Source: Neobacillus piezotolerans
Lineage (GTDB): Bacteria > Bacillota > Bacilli > Bacillales > Cytobacillaceae
Length of the DNA: 64,000 bases
Direction: 5' to 3'
Assembly: GCF_003362805.1 (NCBI RefSeq)
Contig: NZ_QNQT01000010.1
Location: 1 to 64,000, forward strand
Position 1 is the first letter of the stretch. The number at the start of each line of letters is the position of its first letter. A program made the position numbers and the translations under genes. Positions 8,661-17,902 of this stretch are shown here, piece by piece. The notes beneath the pieces were generated by a model that had not been told where the DNA came from, ran no database searches, and saw only the letters and a list, made by a program, of their open reading frames with translations.

Positions 8661-8679
8661 TTTCGTCACATATCAATTC

Positions 8680-9339
8680 TTAATGATTCAAATCATAGCG
8701 TTTTCCGGTTACCAAAAAGATAACCTGCTCCGCGATATTGGTGGAATGGTCTCCGATTCGCTCCAAATACCGGCAAGTAAACGACATCTGCGTAATCTGG
8801 TTCGTCGCTTCAGGGTTTCCTGGGATATGCCCTAATAGTTCATGGACAAGTTGGCCGTACATTTCATCCACTTGGTCATCGATTTCCGCGCATTTCCTTG
8901 CCAAAGCAACATCGTTTGTGTAAAAGGATTGCAGGGCGGTATCAAGCATTTCGATGACGAGGTCCTTCATTTTCGGAATATCCTCTATCTCTTTAATATG
9001 CTTTTCCTTACCGATATGGAGGGCTGACTTGGCGATATTAACCGCGTTGTCTGCAATGCGCTCAACTTCCGATGAGATTTTGAGGGCCGCAAGAATAGCC
9101 CTTAAATCAGTTGCGACAGGCGATTCAGTAGCGATTAGCAAAATTGCCTTTTCAGTGATTTGATATTCTAAACGGTTGATTTCCTCATCTTTTTCTATTA
9201 TTTTCCTGGCATTGTCAAGGTCCTGTGAAATGAACGTGCTGATTGAGTCTTCCACAGCATCCTTTGCCATTTTCACCATTTCCGTAAGCATTTCCTTCAA
9301 CTGGTTCAAGTTGTTGTCAAAATTGGTTCTTGTGCCCAT
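8680..9339 (-). CDS. phoU: Phosphate transport/signalling protein PhoU
   Basis: Cytosolic all-helical regulator made of two three-helix PhoU repeats. It links the PstSCAB transporter to phosphate two-component signalling and curbs phosphate uptake. DDQVDEMYGQL and CRYLERIGDHSTNIAEQV are typical metal-binding PhoU motifs, and the N-terminal repeat has the parallel SEVERIADNAVNIAKS. Length 219 aa is standard. Ribosome binding site AAAGGTGGG. It is the last gene of pstSCAB-phoU, 35 bases after pstB. Confidence 0.95.
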   Translation of the reverse strand: MGTRTNFDNNLNQLKEMLTEMVKMAKDAVEDSISTFISQDLDNARKIIEKDEEINRLEYQITEKAILLIATESPVATDLRAILAALKISSEVERIADNAVNIAKSALHIGKEKHIKEIEDIPKMKDLVIEMLDTALQSFYTNDVALARKCAEIDDQVDEMYGQLVHELLGHIPGNPEATNQITQMSFTCRYLERIGDHSTNIAEQVIFLVTGKRYDLNH

Positions 9340-9374
9340 GGTATCCCACCTTTAGCGTGCTGGATTGGCCTAAA

Positions 9375-10184
9375 TCAGCCAAACCGCCCTGAAATATAAT
9401 CTTCCGTCCGTTTGTCGGATGGATTGGAAAAGATTGTGCTTGTCTCGGCAAATTCAATGACTTCCCCATTCAGGAAGAACGCAGTCTTATCCGAAATCCG
9501 GGAAGCCTGCTGCATATTATGGGTGACAATGATGATGCTAAAATCCTTTTTTAATTCCTGGACAAGCTCTTCTACCTTTAAGGTTGAGATTGGATCCAGT
9601 GCCGAAGTTGGTTCGTCCATCAGAATAACGTCAGGCTCGATTGCAAGGCAACGGGCGATGCATAGGCGCTGCTGCTGCCCCCCTGAAAGCCCATAGGCAT
9701 TCTGGTGGAGCCTGTCTTTTACCTCATCCCAAATCGCCGCTCCCCTTAAGCTTTGCTCGACAATTTCATCAAGGACTTTCTTGTTTTTTATTCCATGGAT
9801 TTTCGGCCCGTAAGCGATATTTTCATAGATGGATTTTGGGAACGGATTTGGTTTTTGAAAAACCATCCCTACCCTGGTCCGCAGATCCTCGACCTTGTAT
9901 TCCTTGTCGAGAATGTTTCTTTCACGGTAAAGAATTTCTCCTGAAATCCGGACCGTTGGGACCAGCTCAACCATCCTGTTCAATGTTTTGATATAGGTTG
10001 ATTTGCCGCATCCAGATGGTCCGATGATGGCGGTAACCTCATTTTCGATAATGTCCAAATTGATACTTTTTAACGCGTGTCCATCGCCATACCAAAGATT
10101 AAGATCCTGTGTACTATAGACTATATTCTTTTTGCCAATTCCCTGTGCTGATGTTCCATTTATATTTCCTGCTGTAATCCCCAT
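9375..10184 (-). CDS. pstB: Phosphate ABC transporter ATP-binding protein PstB
   Basis: ATPase of the high-affinity phosphate importer. Walker [10 protein letters not shown], a PstB-type Q-loop ([11 protein letters not shown]), signature LSGGQQQR, Walker [12 protein letters not shown] and switch His (VTHNM) are all intact. Length 269 aa includes an N-terminal extension of about 25 residues. B. subtilis has two pstB genes here; only one is present in this window. A GGAGGGAG ribosome binding site lies between it and pstA, 17 bases upstream. Confidence 0.97.
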   Translation of the reverse strand: MGITAGNINGTSAQGIGKKNIVYSTQDLNLWYGDGHALKSINLDIIENEVTAIIGPSGCGKSTYIKTLNRMVELVPTVRISGEILYRERNILDKEYKVEDLRTRVGMVFQKPNPFPKSIYENIAYGPKIHGIKNKKVLDEIVEQSLRGAAIWDEVKDRLHQNAYGLSGGQQQRLCIARCLAIEPDVILMDEPTSALDPISTLKVEELVQELKKDFSIIIVTHNMQQASRISDKTAFFLNGEVIEFAETSTIFSNPSDKRTEDYISGRFG

Positions 10185-10201
10185 AGGTAGCTCCCTCCAG
10201 G

Positions 10202-11086
10202 CTAAAATCTTTTTTGGAATTTATTTCGGATAATGATTGCAATCGAATTCATCGCAAACAGAACGATTAAAAGGATAACGATCGTTGCCGCTGCCAAGTT
10301 TGCATACTCCGCGGTAAGCGCCGAGTCGACTGTCCAATAGTAAATCTGGACGGGCAATACCGTGAATTTATCTAGAATGCCATTCGGAAGCGGTATTAAT
10401 AGCGCCGGAATGCCAATGACGACCAGCGGCGCTGTTTCGCCTATTGCCCTAGATAACGCAAGAATTACACCGGTCAGAATGCCCGGAAGAGCTGCTGGTA
10501 GAACGACATTTTTAATTGTTTGCCATTTTGTCGCTCCCATTCCGTAGGAAGCTTCCCGTAAAAATTGCGGAACAGCCCTAATGGCTTCCTGGCTCGCCAC
10601 CACAACAACCGGCAATACTAGCAGGGCCATTGTCAACCCTCCGGCAAGAACAACAGAGCCTAAACCAAGCGCCCTGGCAAAAATGGTCAATCCCAAAATT
10701 CCGAATACAACGGATGGGACTCCCGCAAGATTGGATATATTAGTCTGGATAAACGACTGAAACTTTCCCTTTTTCGCATATTCCTCAAGGTAAATCGCAG
10801 TGCCAACCCCAAGTATCATTGTCGCGGGAGCAACCACTGCCATTAGCCACAACGTACCGTAGATTGCACCAAGTATTCCAGCCCTTTCAGGATCGGTTGA
10901 CAACTTATTCAGTAAAAAATCCTTGTCGATCCAGCCCATGCTGTCCGAGACCACCCTGTAGATAAGGACGGCCAGGACGGCGGTGCCAAAAAACGTTGCC
11001 AGGAGGAAAACCAATCTAGCGATTTTGTTTGCCAAAAGGCGCTTTCCCATTTTCCTCTCAACCACTGTAGTATCAATATATTTCAT
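10202..11086 (-). CDS. pstA: Phosphate ABC transporter permease PstA
   Basis: Second inner-membrane permease of the Pst importer, with about six transmembrane helices and the EAA-type coupling loop [13 protein letters not shown]...LPAALPGI. The start is ATG at 11086, behind AGGGAGG. The pstC stop (TAA) ends two bases before it, so the genes are coupled. A longer in-frame extension would overlap pstC and lacks a ribosome binding site. The mature length of about 294 aa is usual. Confidence 0.95.
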   Translation of the reverse strand: MKYIDTTVVERKMGKRLLANKIARLVFLLATFFGTAVLAVLIYRVVSDSMGWIDKDFLLNKLSTDPERAGILGAIYGTLWLMAVVAPATMILGVGTAIYLEEYAKKGKFQSFIQTNISNLAGVPSVVFGILGLTIFARALGLGSVVLAGGLTMALLVLPVVVVASQEAIRAVPQFLREASYGMGATKWQTIKNVVLPAALPGILTGVILALSRAIGETAPLVVIGIPALLIPLPNGILDKFTVLPVQIYYWTVDSALTAEYANLAAATIVILLIVLFAMNSIAIIIRNKFQKRF

Positions 11087-11087
11087 A

Positions 11088-12035
11088 TTAATATTCCTCC
11101 CTGAACCTGCGTGAAACATATTGCGCGACAAGATTCATTATAAGGGTAAACACGAACAGAGTCATTGCCACGGCGTAAAGGCTGTAATACAAAGTTGTCC
11201 CGGCAGCAGCTTCCCCTCCGGTAACTTCGACAATATAAGCTGTCATTGTCTGCATGGATTGAGTTACATCAAACGTAAAGTTCTTGGAGCTTCCACTAGC
11301 GATAGCCACAATCATCGTTTCCCCGATTGCCCTCGAAATCCCGAGGACGAATGAGGCAATGATTCCGGAAATCGCGGCTGGAACGACAACCTTCCAGGTC
11401 ACCTCAAGCTTTGTAGCGCCCAAGGCGAGCGCTCCTTCCCTCATTGCATTTGGAACAGCGCTCATAGCATCTTCCGAAAGGGATGCGACCATCGGAATGA
11501 TCATAATTCCCATCACAATCCCTGGGCTGAGGATATTTGTCGGCTCCAGTCCCGGGATAAATGAACGCAATAAAGGAGTTACAAATGTAAATGCGAAGAA
11601 CCCATACACGATAGTTGGGATACCCGCGAGAATTTCAAGCATCGGCTTAAGGATTTTCCTCAGTTTTTCTGAAGCATATTCACTCAGGAAGACAGCCGTC
11701 ATAAGGCCAATCGGAATGGCGACTGCCATGGCAATCGCAGTTGATAATAGTGTGCCCGTCAAAAGCGGCAGCACGCCAAAGACAGCGTCCTTCCCCAGTG
11801 GCTTCAACTTCGTTCCGGTAAAAAAGTCAAGAAAAGGTACCTCTTTGAAAAATAATACTGTTTCAGTGAGTAACGTTAAAACGATTCCTATCGTTGTCAA
11901 CACTGATATGGCTGCAATTCCAAATAATATCCCTGGAATCATTTTTTCAGCAATGGTCCCAACACTGGCCGTTTTTTTCTTTTTTTCTATGAGGCCGCTA
12001 ATGTCGAGTCTTTTTTCCCCTGTGGTTCTGTCCAT
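11088..12035 (-). CDS. pstC: Phosphate ABC transporter permease PstC
   Basis: First permease subunit of the Pst importer. The N-terminal ~35 residues are hydrophilic and Lys-rich (EKKKKTASV), then six hydrophobic segments follow. The coupling loop EGALALGATKLEVTW is present. I set the start at ATG 12035, behind AAAGGGG; an upstream GTG at 12053 has no ribosome binding site. It lies 108 bases after pstS, with pstA directly downstream. Confidence 0.95.
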   Translation of the reverse strand: MDRTTGEKRLDISGLIEKKKKTASVGTIAEKMIPGILFGIAAISVLTTIGIVLTLLTETVLFFKEVPFLDFFTGTKLKPLGKDAVFGVLPLLTGTLLSTAIAMAVAIPIGLMTAVFLSEYASEKLRKILKPMLEILAGIPTIVYGFFAFTFVTPLLRSFIPGLEPTNILSPGIVMGIMIIPMVASLSEDAMSAVPNAMREGALALGATKLEVTWKVVVPAAISGIIASFVLGISRAIGETMIVAIASGSSKNFTFDVTQSMQTMTAYIVEVTGGEAAAGTTLYYSLYAVAMTLFVFTLIMNLVAQYVSRRFREEY

Positions 12036-12143
12036 TGTAATAACCCCTTTCACCCTAATACTAAACAGGCCGTACTCCTATGCACGGCGAGAAGATGAGG
12101 CGAAAAACTCCTCATCTTCCTAGTGCAGCTATAAAGTATTTTT

Positions 12144-13091
12144 TTATTTTTTCAAACCGTTCAAAGCATCAAGAGCCGCTTGTTTATCTTCATCAGACAG
12201 TGGTGCAAAGCCTGTTTCCTTGGCAACTTCTTGTGCATTTTCCATAGTGTAGATTGCATAATCAAGCACTTGAGGCTTTTCTTTTGCATGGTTTACGTTC
12301 AAGTATGTGAAAACTGGACGAGTGAATTCCGCATAATCGCCATCTTCCTTGATTGTATCCAGTGACGGTTCAACGGGTCCCTGGCCAAAATCGACATTTA
12401 CAGCGGAAAGCTTGTCCTTATTGTTATCATAGTAGCCAAAGCCAAAAAATCCGATTGCATTTTTGTCTTTAGAAACAAGGTCCACTAAAGTCGAGTAGTC
12501 CTGCTGTAGGTTGATTTTTTCAGGAAGAGCTTGTTCTTCAAGGATTTTTTCGTAAAAGAATTCATATGTTCCGTGGTTTTCATTCGGGCCATATGTTTTA
12601 ATTGGTTCGTTTGGAAAGTCCGGGCGGACATCGGACCAATTTTTCTTACCTTTGCTTGCTGTAAAGATATCAATGATTTCCTGCTTCGTAAGTTCTTTCG
12701 CCCAGTCATTGTCCTTGTTGATAACAATTGTAATCCCATCGAGCGCAACTTTCAATTCCTGTACTTCGATACCCTGTTTTTCAGCTTCTGCTTTTTCTTC
12801 ATCTTTTATTGAGCGTGAGGCATTGTTGAAATCCGTTCCGTTTTCCACCAGGAATTTTTTAAATCCGGCAGAAGTTCCGGCCCTGCTGACCTCGACAGAT
12901 ACATTTTCCTGTTCACCCATATAGTTTTCGCCCATTTTGGCCATGAACGGAAATACTGTTCCGGAACCATCAATGACGACACTGCCTTCAAGGCCATCAG
13001 CATTGTCTTTGCTATCTCCTCCGCAAGCGGCTGCAACAACCATTACCGCGGCAAGCATTAAAACCATTCCAAGCTTTTTGACAAGTTTCAT
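12144..13091 (-). CDS. pstS: Phosphate-binding lipoprotein PstS
   Basis: Extracellular phosphate receptor of the Pst system. A signal peptide with lipobox (VAAAC, then GGDSK) indicates lipidation on Cys. SGTVFPFM, RAGTSAGFKKF and NENHGTYEFF are the phosphate-contacting loops seen in this family. Length 315 aa fits. It is the first gene of pstSCAB-phoU and is preceded by a PhoP box array, so strong induction on phosphate starvation is expected. Confidence 0.96.
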   Translation of the reverse strand: MKLVKKLGMVLMLAAVMVVAAACGGDSKDNADGLEGSVVIDGSGTVFPFMAKMGENYMGEQENVSVEVSRAGTSAGFKKFLVENGTDFNNASRSIKDEEKAEAEKQGIEVQELKVALDGITIVINKDNDWAKELTKQEIIDIFTASKGKKNWSDVRPDFPNEPIKTYGPNENHGTYEFFYEKILEEQALPEKINLQQDYSTLVDLVSKDKNAIGFFGFGYYDNNKDKLSAVNVDFGQGPVEPSLDTIKEDGDYAEFTRPVFTYLNVNHAKEKPQVLDYAIYTMENAQEVAKETGFAPLSDEDKQAALDALNGLKK

Positions 13092-13140
13092 TTCAAGTTT
13101 ACCCCCTGAGGAAAATGTTTTTTTCTTCCGTGCATGTTCA

Positions 13141-13193
13141 GAATAAGGCCTTAGTGTTAAAAGGGTTTTAATCGAATGTAAACAATTTGTAAA
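13141..13193 (-). promoter_or_regulatory. PhoP box array and promoter of the pst operon
   Basis: Four TT(A/T)A(A/C)A half-sites with 11-base period on the minus strand: TTTACA (13188-13193), TTTACA (13177-13182), TTAAAA (13166-13171) and TTAACA (13155-13160), each separated by five bases. This matches the B. subtilis PhoP consensus. A possible -10 (TTATTC, 13141-13146) lies eight bases after the last half-site, where Pho-activated promoters usually have it. Confidence 0.85.
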
Positions 13194-13302
13194 TTTAATA
13201 AAAAAACTTACAAACTCAAACCAAGCTAGCTTCGTTGAAACTATAATACTCCCACTTATTTCGAGTATTCACTAAGGTAAATTTATTATTCCCTATACGA
13301 AT

Positions 13303-13333
13303 AAAAAAAAACCGCCCCAAATAAGAGACGGTT
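13303..13333 (-). terminator. Terminator after pbpA
   Basis: The minus strand reads AACCGTCTC, TTATT, TGGGGCGGTT followed by nine T. It separates pbpA from the PhoP-controlled pst operon. Confidence 0.8.
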
Positions 13334-13341
13334 CTAATAGC

Positions 13342-15501
13342 CTATTGGCCGGATGCAGCTTGCTGCTCGTTTGCATTTTCATTCGTGTTTTCATTTGCTT
13401 CATCGTTCTGCCGGGTTCCGCCAGAGGCACGTTCTTTTTTCAGCTCAAAATAGGTGTCTAGAACTCTTCGACCGATTTCATTGTTGTAGGAAGTGCCATT
13501 ATTGCCTTGGTAGGCCCATGGAATCAGCACTGACATTGCAATTTCAGGCCGTTCAAAAGGAGCGTAGCTTACAAGGCTCAGGTTCATGACTTGGGGTGGA
13601 ATCTTTCCAAACTTCTTCCGCTCAAACCCGTCATAAAATGCCTCGGCAGTCCCTGTTTTACCAGCCGGATTATACTGTGCGCTTCCAAATTTCCGCGCCC
13701 CTGTACCGTCCCCTTGCATAACCATCCTGAATCCTGTCTGCACGCGTTTAAGCCATTCTTCATTCCCATCCAGCTTATTCAATATTTTCGGCTGAATTTC
13801 CTGGATAATCGGGCCAAGCTCGTTTGGTTCCATGACCGGTTCACGTATTTCCTTCACAATATGCGGCTGGATCCTTGTTCCGCCGTTTGCGATTGTGGAA
13901 ACATATTGAGCAAGCTGCATCGCGGTATACGTGTCATACTGCCCGATTGCTAGATCTAGCTGCTTACCCGGATCAATTTTTCCCGGATAGCCGATGGCCT
14001 CATTTGGAAGGTCGATTCCCGTCCTGACGCCTAGACCGAATTGGCCGTATAATCCCCGCATAATATCGAATCCTTCATTTCGGATGCGGAGCGGCTGGTT
14101 TGGAGTATAGGATCCATGGCCGATTTTGATCGCAGTATGGAACATATAGACGTTTGATGATATTTGGAGCGCGCGGAGATCATTAATGACACCAAATCCC
14201 GTCCTTCTCCATGACCCCTTTGGTTTTGTCCCTTTAATCATCATGGGTACATCAAGGAATTTATCCCCTGGCTTTATTGCTCCACTCTGGAAGCCTGCAT
14301 ATATCGTTGCGCCCTTAACAGTTGAGCCCACGTTATAGGAAGTCGTAAATGTTCCATATGCGTAGTCGCTCATCTCGTACTTGCCTGTTTTCGGGTTTTT
14401 CTCAATCTTCTTGCCCGCCATCGTCAGGATTTCACCTGTGTATGGGTTCATTAGGACAACAAAGCCACGGTCAAGGAGCTTGGAGTTGCCGTTCTGTTTT
14501 GCTTTCCATAATTCTTCCTCGAGGATTTTTTCAACTTCCTGCTGCAATTCCATATCAATTGTGAGTACGAGGTCCTTACCCCGTTTGCCTTCGGAAACAA
14601 CTGTCGTCCCAAGGATTTTTCCCGATTTGTCCGTTTTGTTTTTCACCTTGGCTTTTTGGCCTTGCAGTACTTCCTCGTATTGCTTTTCAATATAGCTGAT
14701 CCCGACGCGGTCATTTCGGCTGTAGTCCCGCGACAAATAATAATCAAGCTGTTCTTTAGGAATACCTTTGTCCGAATTGGTTACATTGCCCAGGATCGTT
14801 TTCAGCGTATCGCCGAACGCGTATTGGCGGGTCCAGTCGGTGGTCGTATCGACTCCTGGCAGATCCTCGAGATTTTCACTGACGAGTGCGAATTCCTCGG
14901 GGGTTACATTGTCATTTTTTACAATTTGCGGAGATTGGTAATAGCCGGAGTTGAATTCCCGAAAAATCGCCGCTACTTCCAATTCATCCTTTGAAAGGCT
15001 GTTGATATCCTCCTCGGTTACTCTCTCGACCTGAAGTTTATAGATGTCTTCATCCTTTAATTCCTTATTTTCATATAAATCCCATTCTTTTTCGGTTATT
15101 TTCTCTTTTGCTTCTTTTTTGTGGGTTAACAGCCAAAAATCCTTTTTGTCCCTTTCCTGCAGCTTTTTGGAATCCTTATTTATCAACTTTGCAAGTTTTG
15201 TTGCCACCTCTAGCATTTCTTCCTGAGAGGTTCCTTGATATTTGGTATAGGTTATTGCGTTCAGCGGAGAGTTGTCAACAATGATTGTCCCATTCCTGTC
15301 GAACATTTTCCCACGAGGAACAGGATTTTTAACGGTTATATCCTCTGTCCGTTCTATCTCCCGCTTAAAGTCATCCCCATATACAATCTGAACGATGCCG
15401 AGCCGTAATATCAGCATCGAAAAAAGGACGAACACTGCGAAAAACAACATATTCAGTCTGAAGGGAACATGCGCCTTCTTCTTTTTTTTCTTCGTTACCA
15501 T
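13342..15501 (-). CDS. pbpA: Penicillin-binding protein 2A-type D,D-transpeptidase
   Basis: Class B penicillin-binding protein that cross-links peptidoglycan during side-wall elongation. A basic N-terminus (KKKKKK) and one membrane anchor precede the pedestal/dimerisation domain (PRGKMFDRNG). The transpeptidase domain has S-T-V-K (Ser about 393), SSN at about 451 and KTGTAE at about 615. The C-terminal tail is Asn/Glu/Gln-rich low complexity. Length 719 aa agrees with B. subtilis PbpA. The position between yqgE-like and pst genes is conserved. ATG behind AAGGAAGTG. Confidence 0.93.
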   Translation of the reverse strand: MVTKKKKKKAHVPFRLNMLFFAVFVLFSMLILRLGIVQIVYGDDFKREIERTEDITVKNPVPRGKMFDRNGTIIVDNSPLNAITYTKYQGTSQEEMLEVATKLAKLINKDSKKLQERDKKDFWLLTHKKEAKEKITEKEWDLYENKELKDEDIYKLQVERVTEEDINSLSKDELEVAAIFREFNSGYYQSPQIVKNDNVTPEEFALVSENLEDLPGVDTTTDWTRQYAFGDTLKTILGNVTNSDKGIPKEQLDYYLSRDYSRNDRVGISYIEKQYEEVLQGQKAKVKNKTDKSGKILGTTVVSEGKRGKDLVLTIDMELQQEVEKILEEELWKAKQNGNSKLLDRGFVVLMNPYTGEILTMAGKKIEKNPKTGKYEMSDYAYGTFTTSYNVGSTVKGATIYAGFQSGAIKPGDKFLDVPMMIKGTKPKGSWRRTGFGVINDLRALQISSNVYMFHTAIKIGHGSYTPNQPLRIRNEGFDIMRGLYGQFGLGVRTGIDLPNEAIGYPGKIDPGKQLDLAIGQYDTYTAMQLAQYVSTIANGGTRIQPHIVKEIREPVMEPNELGPIIQEIQPKILNKLDGNEEWLKRVQTGFRMVMQGDGTGARKFGSAQYNPAGKTGTAEAFYDGFERKKFGKIPPQVMNLSLVSYAPFERPEIAMSVLIPWAYQGNNGTSYNNEIGRRVLDTYFELKKERASGGTRQNDEANENTNENANEQQAASGQ

Positions 15502-15640
15502 GCACTCACACTTCCTTAAAAATTTCGCTAAACCTATTTTATCGGAAAGTGAATACTTTTTCTATCTGGAACTCCCTTCCAACGGCCTAGTTTCCCGTGA
15601 GCAGGCGAAAATGAACCTTAAGGCCCAGAGGGGGGCGGTC

Positions 15641-16855
15641 CTAAGGCGAAGAAAGGTGCACCTTCCTTATAAAGAAATAAATGAAACTATGCCCCGCACC
15701 CAAGACAAGGAGGATGGCGGGGATGCTTTTATGCCAGTCAAAAAGGGTTACAGCAACAAGAAATGCCAAGATTGAAACGATTCTACCCATATTCAAAAAA
15801 ACTTCCCTGACAACAATGTACTCTATCCGCATTTCAGCCGCCTTCCAGCTCCTTCCAATTACATCGTAAGTAATCGACATATACGGAACAAGCAGAATTG
15901 GATAGGCCACTGCAATCAGTGCGCCATAAAGCAGGAGTTTTGCAAATGTTACATCCCTGAAAATAAGAAAAACGGCTCCGTACAAAATCAGGCCCCCAAG
16001 GAGGATGGCTTTTTTTCGCCTCCTCTTCTTAATTAGCCTGGAAACCGCATAGTAGGCAATAAAGGAAACACCCGAGTTTAGTAAACCGAATGTTCCGAGT
16101 GACAACTCGCTCCCTGTTGATAAAAATACATATACTGAAATTACAAATACAAACGTCCCTTCCCTAAGTCCCTGGAAAAGATGGGCGTTTGTAATCAGCC
16201 GCCAATTTTGGTTTCGTTTCCTTTCGGACAAAACTTCCTTAAATGAATATTTTCCTTCCGAAGGCCTCCGCTTCATGAAGAAACTGAGGAAAACCGCAAG
16301 CGAGAAGAGGGTTAGGGATAGGCTGAAAACAGCCATATAGCCTTTCGTGCCGCCGATTAATGTAATGATGAATCCAGAAGCAATCGGCCCAACCATCCCT
16401 CCAACTGAAGAAAGAATTCCGAGAAAGCCATTAAAAAAGTCCCTTGTTTCCGGTTCGGTAATTTCGAATGTTAGGACGTTGAAAGCTAGCCAATAAAAGC
16501 CATAGCCAATCCCGAGAAGGCCACCGAGAAGCATGAGCATACGGGATGCACCGGTACCTGCGGCAAGGACCGATAAATAAAACAGCGCAAGAAATATCAC
16601 GCCAGTGCGCAGGACGATGATCCGGTCGACTTTTTTTGCCCATCTTCCCGCGATAATGAATGTCAGCGGCTGGAGGATGACAATGGAGAGATTATATAAA
16701 CCAATTTCGGTAAAATCACCCGATTGCTTCCATAGATATATATTCACGAACGAATTGGACAAGGCGACACTTAAAGAATAAAGACCACCCAAGGCTAGCA
16801 AAAGCACGAGGTCCCTTGTTACTTTTAGTTCCCCTAGAATCAGTTTTTTTGCCAT
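15641..16855 (-). CDS. yqgE: MFS transporter, YqgE-like
   Basis: Integral membrane protein of the major facilitator superfamily with about 12 hydrophobic segments and a basic central loop (SFFMKRRPSEGKY). Substrate unknown. The position between pbpA and sodA matches yqgE of B. subtilis. I chose the ATG at 16855 with AAGGGAG seven bases upstream; the longer reading frame from 16894 lacks a ribosome binding site. The sodA terminator lies upstream, so it needs its own promoter or read-through. Confidence 0.8.
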   Translation of the reverse strand: MAKKLILGELKVTRDLVLLLALGGLYSLSVALSNSFVNIYLWKQSGDFTEIGLYNLSIVILQPLTFIIAGRWAKKVDRIIVLRTGVIFLALFYLSVLAAGTGASRMLMLLGGLLGIGYGFYWLAFNVLTFEITEPETRDFFNGFLGILSSVGGMVGPIASGFIITLIGGTKGYMAVFSLSLTLFSLAVFLSFFMKRRPSEGKYSFKEVLSERKRNQNWRLITNAHLFQGLREGTFVFVISVYVFLSTGSELSLGTFGLLNSGVSFIAYYAVSRLIKKRRRKKAILLGGLILYGAVFLIFRDVTFAKLLLYGALIAVAYPILLVPYMSITYDVIGRSWKAAEMRIEYIVVREVFLNMGRIVSILAFLVAVTLFDWHKSIPAILLVLGAGHSFIYFFIRKVHLSSP

Positions 16856-16933
16856 ATGAAAACTCCCTTTTTTCTTAAGGGTAGTCTTCATCATCGGCCC
16901 GATTTCTATTCCACCTTAGTTTTAACCCAAAAA

Positions 16934-16961
16934 GAAAAAAGGCAGAGTTGCTCTGCCTTTC
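16934..16961 (-). terminator. Terminator after sodA
   Basis: AAAGGCAGAG, CAA, CTCTGCCTTTTTT on the minus strand, a near-perfect hairpin with T tract just past the sodA stop. Confidence 0.85.
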
Positions 16962-16973
16962 TATCTTTCAAAA

Positions 16974-17582
16974 TTATTTCGCTTCAGTATACCGTTTTAA
17001 TACTTCATCCCAGTTAACGACATTCCAGAATGTATTAATATATTCCGGACGGCGGTTCTGGTATTTCAGGTAGTACGCATGCTCCCAGACATCTAATCCA
17101 AGGATTGGTGTTTTGCCTTCCATCAAAGGAGAGTCCTGGTTAGGTGTGCTTGTAACTTCAAGCTCGCCGTTATTGACAATAAGCCAAGCCCATCCAGAGC
17201 CAAACCGGGTAGTCGCGGCTTTTGCAAACTCTTCCTTGAAGGATTCAAGGCTGCCAAATTTACTGTTAATGGCATCCGCCAATTCACCTGTCGGCTCTCC
17301 GCCGCCCTCCGGGGATAGGATTTGCCAGAAAAGGCTATGGTTTGCATGGCCTCCCCCATTGTTGCGGACCGCGGTCCTTGCGGATTCAGGTACTGCATCA
17401 AGATTGGAAATGACTTCTTCAACTGTTTTTGAGAGAAGTTCTTCATTACCTTCCAGTGCGTTGTTTAGATTGGTTACATATGTGTTATGGTGCTTCGTGT
17501 GGTGGATGTTCATTGTTTCCTTATCGATGTGCGGCTCTAGCGCATCATACGCATAAGGCAGCTGCGGCAATTCGAATGCCAT
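16974..17582 (-). CDS. sodA: Superoxide dismutase (Mn type)
   Basis: Dismutates superoxide to peroxide and oxygen in the cytosol. Metal ligands are visible: His in NIHHTKHH, His in NHSLFW, and Asp and His in LDVWEHAYY. Local sequence ([20 protein letters not shown]) is of the Mn-SOD type, though metal choice cannot be proven from sequence. The ATG at 17582 follows AGGAGGAGTTGTCC; a TTG two codons earlier is less likely. Length 202 aa is usual. Confidence 0.97.
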   Translation of the reverse strand: MAFELPQLPYAYDALEPHIDKETMNIHHTKHHNTYVTNLNNALEGNEELLSKTVEEVISNLDAVPESARTAVRNNGGGHANHSLFWQILSPEGGGEPTGELADAINSKFGSLESFKEEFAKAATTRFGSGWAWLIVNNGELEVTSTPNQDSPLMEGKTPILGLDVWEHAYYLKYQNRRPEYINTFWNVVNWDEVLKRYTEAK

Positions 17583-17643
17583 GGACAACTCCTCCTATGT
17601 AATAGTTTTCTTTTTTGAATATTCCCAAAGCTTTTGCAGCTTT

Positions 17644-17672
17644 AGATTAGCAAAGTTTTGTTCACGATTCAA
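17644..17672 (-). promoter_or_regulatory. SigA-type promoter for sodA
   Basis: TTGAAT (17667-17672), 17 bases, TAATCT (17644-17649), about 60 bases before the sodA start. The 320-base gap between sodA and fnr otherwise contains only the divergent fnr promoter. Confidence 0.55.
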
Positions 17673-17843
17673 ATGAAACGCATGCAACTAACGATGCGAT
17701 TACCGTTAAATTGATTTCATTCATACCATATTTATATTTCTTCACCAAAATTCGGTAAATTGTCAATTTCAGAAATATCCAGCGTTGTCAACGATTTAAG
17801 TCATAACAGCCGAAAAATTCTTCCAATAATTGTAAAAGTGATA

Positions 17844-17872
17844 TTGACATGCTGTTAACAATCTTTTTAAAT
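17844..17872 (+). promoter_or_regulatory. SigA-type promoter for fnr
   Basis: TTGACA (17844-17849), 17 bases, TTAAAT (17867-17872), about 30 bases before the fnr ATG. The -35 is consensus and the -10 is weak, which would suit activation or modulation. No clear TGTGA-N6-TCACA Fnr site was seen nearby. Confidence 0.5.
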
Positions 17873-17902
17873 CAAAGTGACGGCACAAAAGGAGTTGCGG
17901 AT

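Noticed and set aside
8428-8676. Two overlapping short minus-strand frames after phoU
   Set aside because: No ribosome binding site, no recognisable sequence, and they fall in an inverted repeat.
11284-12123. 279-residue open frame on the plus strand opposite pstC
   Set aside because: Exact antisense of pstC, no ribosome binding site, composition (Ile/Pro/Ser-rich) typical of a mirror frame.
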